NCBI GenBank assembly: GCA_910586445.1 | Contig: CAJUHV010000109.1 | Coordinates: 1-8,050, forward strand | DNA length: 8,050 bases | Origin: an uncultured Eubacterium sp. | GTDB lineage: Bacteria > Bacillota > Clostridia > Lachnospirales > Lachnospiraceae | Direction of reading: 5' to 3' | Part shown: one piece after another, positions 5,980 to 8,050 of the stretch | Numbering within the stretch: position 1 is the first letter of the stretch | Layout: the number at the start of each line of letters is the position of its first letter | Notes under the pieces: generated by a model | The model's input: the letters and a program-made list of their open reading frames with translations, nothing else | Database searches by the model: none | Told to the model about the DNA's origin: nothing | Translations under genes and position numbers: made by a program

Positions 5980-7031
5980 TTATGACAGGCATTACGCGGA
6001 TCAGCAGAGAGTCTATATTTTCGGATTTGAATAATCTTGAAGTGGTTACAACGACATCCCTAAAATACGCGGGCTGTTTTGGATTTGCAGAAGAAGAGGT
6101 GTCTGCGGCACTGGATGAGTTTGGCTTGTCTAAGAACATGCAGGTGGTAAAAGACTGGTATGATGGATTTACGTTCGGGGATAGGTCGGATTTATATAAT
6201 CCATGGTCGATTCTTAACTATCTGGATAAAAATCAGCTGTCTGCCTACTGGGCGAATACGAGTTCAAACGGTCTAGCAGGGAGGCTGATTCAAAGAGGAA
6301 GTAAGGAGCTGAAAGCGGATTTTGAAAGACTGCTGCGGGGAGATGTGCTGACGAAGGAGATTGACGAGCAGACCGCCTATGATCAGCTCGATTATGATGA
6401 GCAGGCAGTGTGGGGGCTTCTGCTTGCCGGCGGCTATCTGAAAGTAAGGAAACTGCAGCCTTATATGTCTGAGTTTGGCGAATGGAAAGAGGAATATCTG
6501 CTGGAGCTGACGAATTTTGAAGTGAAAGTAATGTTTCGGAATATGATTCGGAAATGGTTTGCAGGAGATTCCAGTGGATATAATGATTTTATAAAGGCGC
6601 TGCTGGCAGATGATCTTCGGGCAATGAATGCTTATATGAATAAAATTGCCATGCGTACATTCAGTTATTTCGACACGGGAAAAAATCCGTCTGAGGAAGA
6701 GCCGGAGCGGTTTTATCATGGGTTTGTATTAGGATTGATGGTGGAGCTGGCTGACCGTTATGTGCTGACATCCAATCGAGAGAGCGGGTTTGGCAGGTAT
6801 GATGTCATGCTGGAGCCAAGAAGAGCCGGAGCAGACGGCATGCTGTTAGAATTTAAGGTACAGGATGCTGACGAGGAAAAGGATCTGCAGGATACGGCAA
6901 AAAGGGCACTGGAGCAGATTGAGCAGCGCAGATATGAAGAGATGCTTGTTGAAAAAGGGGTTCCAAAGGAGCGGATACGTAAGTATGGTTTTGCTTTCTG
7001 CGGAAAAAAGGTGCTGATTTTACGGTGCTGA
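5334..7031 (+). CDS. AAA-ATPase-like / PD-(D/E)XK nuclease family protein, copy 2
   Basis: This 565-residue paralogue of the preceding gene has the same RPRRFGKT loop (44-51), IILLDEYD Walker B (172-179), WYDGF, YNPWS and YWANTSS blocks, and an intact nuclease signature: Asp490 in GRYD, then Glu506-Phe-Lys508. Residues 1-213 differ from copy 1 at only eight positions; beyond that, identity drops to roughly half, with different loop lengths (for example around 373-386). ATG 5334 corresponds to the copy 1 start. GTG 5316 is in frame but lies in the ribosome-site region, where only a degenerate GCGGGGG remains. The start overlaps the end of copy 1 by 16 bases, so translation may be coupled. The protein ends naturally near GKKVLI; the stop is followed directly by a GTPase remnant in the same frame. 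Its base composition is more even than that of copy 1. Confidence 0.88.
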   Translation: MARTVAIGEQDFAKLIEQDYFYIDKTAFIKEWWENGDTVTLITRPRRFGKTLTMRMAEQFFSVKYAGREDLFENLKIWKEEKYRKLQGTYPVIFLSFADVKESDYSQTRKKICSTVKELYQQYLFLLDGDLLSESEKRDFQSISSDMEDYEASGSIKALCRYISRYYKKKVIILLDEYDTPMQEAYINGFWDELISFIRGMFNSTFKTNPYLERAVMTGITRISRESIFSDLNNLEVVTTTSLKYAGCFGFAEEEVSAALDEFGLSKNMQVVKDWYDGFTFGDRSDLYNPWSILNYLDKNQLSAYWANTSSNGLAGRLIQRGSKELKADFERLLRGDVLTKEIDEQTAYDQLDYDEQAVWGLLLAGGYLKVRKLQPYMSEFGEWKEEYLLELTNFEVKVMFRNMIRKWFAGDSSGYNDFIKALLADDLRAMNAYMNKIAMRTFSYFDTGKNPSEEEPERFYHGFVLGLMVELADRYVLTSNRESGFGRYDVMLEPRRAGADGMLLEFKVQDADEEKDLQDTAKRALEQIEQRRYEEMLVEKGVPKERIRKYGFAFCGKKVLILRC

Positions 7032-7301
7032 AATCTCGGAAAGGCATTTGCCGGCGGCCTGCTCAAATTAATCCCTGGTATCGGGACATGGGTCGGCGGG
7101 GCTATGAATGCGGACGTTGCTTCTCTTATAACAAGCGCATTGGGATTCGCTATTTCAGAAATATGCTATAACAGCTGCAAAAAGCCTGCACGTGGAGAGA
7201 ATGTGGACGTGGCATTCATGTTTGATGCAGAAGAAATTCAGAGGTTTATCCGGGAATATATGCGGCGCACAAGAAAAACGGTGCGAATCATCGAAAAATA
7301 G
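7032..7301 (+). pseudogene. C-terminal remnant of a DUF697-like GTPase
   Basis: The frame continuing after the TGA at 7029-7031 reads 89 residues to TAG 7299-7301. It begins GKAFAGGLLKLIPGIGTWVGG, continues into MNADVASLITSALGFAISE, and ends in a charged helix. The glycine/alanine-rich hydrophobic hairpin with LLKLIPGIG is typical of the C-terminal DUF697 (YcjF-like) region of Era-like GTPases, thought to associate with membranes. No G1-G4 motifs precede it; their place is taken by the end of ATPase/nuclease copy 2. The upstream part was therefore probably replaced when the nuclease unit arrived or expanded. ATG 7104 could start a 65-residue peptide, but it would begin mid-hairpin and has no ribosome site. 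A second GTPase start follows 16 bases later, so these may have been tandem GTPase genes. Confidence 0.6.
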
Positions 7302-7317
7302 ATAGGGAGGGCCATTT

Positions 7318-7565
7318 ATGGATTATTGTGCAAAAATCCTTCTGCTTGGAAAATCTAAGGCAGGAAAATCTTCATTTATCAATTACTACGCAGGAAAAAG
7401 ATAGCAGAAGCCGGGGCAGGGAAACCCATTACGCCAGGCTTCATTCCATATAAGGTTGAAGACGGCCGTTATCCGATCAAGATATTTGATACAAAGGGAT
7501 TGGAGGCAGAGGGTGCGTATAAACAGATAGGCGAGATTATCAGGGAGGTTAAGAAGAGAAATTAG
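7318..7565 (+). pseudogene. N-terminal remnant of a GTPase, frameshifted
   Basis: ATG 7318 follows a GGGAGGG site (7305-7311). The first 28 codons encode AKILLLGKSKAGKSSFINYY, with a good P-loop GKSKAGKS (residues 11-18) of the Era/YfjP-like class, then hit TAG 7402-7404. The next frame continues the domain: PITPGFIPYKV (candidate G2 Thr) and IKIFDTKGLEA, whose DTKG is the G3 motif, ending at TAG 7563-7565. Adding one A to the A5 run at 7395-7399 restores an 82-residue frame. G4 (NKxD), G5 and the C-terminal half are missing because IS200-type transposase sequence begins at about 7565. The gene is thus doubly broken. The preceding remnant is a GTPase tail, but it lies upstream, so the two are not one split gene unless rearranged. 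Confidence 0.7.
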
Positions 7566-7573
7566 AAACAGAA

Positions 7574-7585
7574 CCGGCAATGTCT
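7574..7585 (+). repeat. 12-bp direct repeat CCGGCAATGTCT, copy 1
   Basis: Identical to 7716-7727, 142 bases downstream. This copy lies at the GTPase/TnpA junction and the other inside the TnpA fragment in the same strand sense but a different codon context. It may be chance or a trace of the deletion that truncated tnpA. Confidence 0.5.
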
Positions 7586-7715
7586 GCCAGTAAAATTGTA
7601 AACCTGATGAAAAGTTATACTATGTATCATATTTGGAAAAGAAATCCGAATTGCCTGCAGAAACATTTCTGGAAGGAACATGCTTTTTGGACAGAGGGAT
7701 ATTTTGCCTGCAGTG

Positions 7716-7727
7716 CCGGCAATGTCT
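7716..7727 (+). repeat. 12-bp direct repeat CCGGCAATGTCT, copy 2
   Basis: Second copy, inside the AGNVSE coding segment of the TnpA fragment. Confidence 0.5.
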
Positions 7728-7784
7728 CGGAAGGGAGGCTGCGTAAATACATAGAAAACCAAGGATAGAAGGCGGTGATGGCAA

Positions 7785-8050
7785 GTGTTAAAAGCATATA
7801 AATACAGGATATATCCAGATAAGGAGCAAAAATACAGATTGCAAAAACATCTGGCTGCTGCCGTTTTGTTTATAATCAGACACTTGCATACAGAAAAGAA
7901 ACATACGAGAATAGTAAAGAATTCGTTACTAAAACAGACTGTAATAATTACTGCAGTAGGGAATTAAAGAAAAAGCATGAATGGCTGAAAGAAGTGGACA
8001 AATTTGCTCTGACAAATGCCATTTACAATATGGATGCGGCATACCAGAAA
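7785..8050 (+). pseudogene. tnpB: TnpB (IS200/IS605 RNA-guided nuclease), frameshifted, cut by the window edge
   Basis: TnpB is the RNA-guided, RuvC-type nuclease of IS200/IS605 elements. GTG 7785 follows GAAGGCGGTGA and opens with LKAYKYRIYPDKEQK and RLQKH, the standard TnpB N-terminus. After the His codon at 7848-7850 the frame is wrong. The +2 frame from 7853 gives GCCRFVYNQTLAYRKETYEN, the conserved next block, and stays open to the window end, including EWLKEVDKFALTNAIYNMDAAYQ. One base is missing near 7851-7852. As written, the first frame stops after 60 codons. The RuvC residues and the right end lie outside the window. With the truncated tnpA it forms a degenerate IS605-type element. 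Confidence 0.85.

Larger units (their letters stand above)
7568..7768 (+). pseudogene. tnpA: 5'-truncated IS200/IS605 TnpA (Y1 transposase)
   Basis: TnpA is the HUH/Y1 single-strand transposase of IS200/IS605 elements. The retained part reads PAMSASKIVNLMKSYT, then FWKEHAFWTEGYFACSAGN and RKYIENQG, which is the C-terminal half of the family. It includes the presumed nucleophilic Tyr and the Gln four residues on in KYIENQ. The N-terminal ~70 residues with the HUH (His-x-His) metal site are absent; the sequence changes to GTPase remnant at about 7565-7570. An ATG at 7580 gives a 62-codon frame, but it lies within the domain. The fragment cannot catalyse transposition alone. It ends 16 bases before the tnpB start, the usual tnpA-tnpB order. 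A 12-base repeat CCGGCAATGTCT occurs at its truncated start and near its end. Confidence 0.8.

Noticed and set aside
1..8050. CRISPR array, tRNA, rRNA or integrase attachment site
   Set aside because: No regularly spaced repeats, cloverleaf or rRNA signature was visible. The only repeats are the gene duplication and short direct repeats listed.

Overview
The window looks like an accessory region from a Gram-positive Clostridia genome, most likely Lachnospiraceae-like. The signs are moderate GC, strong AGGAGG-type ribosome binding sites, an agr-type peptide quorum-sensing locus, a LytTR regulator, a Big_2 surface/secreted protein and IS200/IS605-type transposon genes. This placement is inference; no rRNA or species marker is present. 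Much of the window is broken: several genes are truncated or carry single-base frameshifts.

Positions 1-2054 hold a decaying agr-like locus. A probable IS200/IS605 right end (two tandem hairpins) abuts the last 69 codons of an AgrC-like histidine kinase. An AgrB-like processing protease follows on the minus strand, convergent with the kinase, keeping its catalytic His/Cys but frameshifted in a G6 tract. An intact AgrA-like LytTR response regulator and a 61-residue AgrD-like peptide gene are on the plus strand. Two direct-repeat sites with exact 21-bp periodicity, one before agrA and one before agrD, look like LytTR binding sites. The AgrD-like peptide has Ala where the ring Cys should be.

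Positions 2055-3582 hold a stub of a sigma-70 region 2 protein, an intact secreted protein with one bacterial Ig-like (Big_2) domain, a terminator-like hairpin and a good sigma-A-type promoter.

Positions 3583-7031 are dominated by two tandem paralogues of the AAA-ATPase-like / PD-(D/E)XK nuclease family (PF09820 + PF08011 type). Their first ~645 bp are about 95% identical by hand count. Beyond that they diverge sharply, although both keep the nuclease motif. The second start codon lies inside the end of the first gene.

Positions 7032-8050 hold wreckage. There is a C-terminal DUF697-like tail of one GTPase, an N-terminal frameshifted piece of a second GTPase, a 5'-truncated IS200-type TnpA that has lost its HUH region, and a frameshifted TnpB running off the right edge. 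The strongest candidates for unusual biology are the ATPase/nuclease pair with constant front and divergent back, and the agr locus with a Cys-less peptide and paired LytTR sites. Because three separate single-base frameshifts occur, sequencing or assembly error should be excluded before calling them biological.
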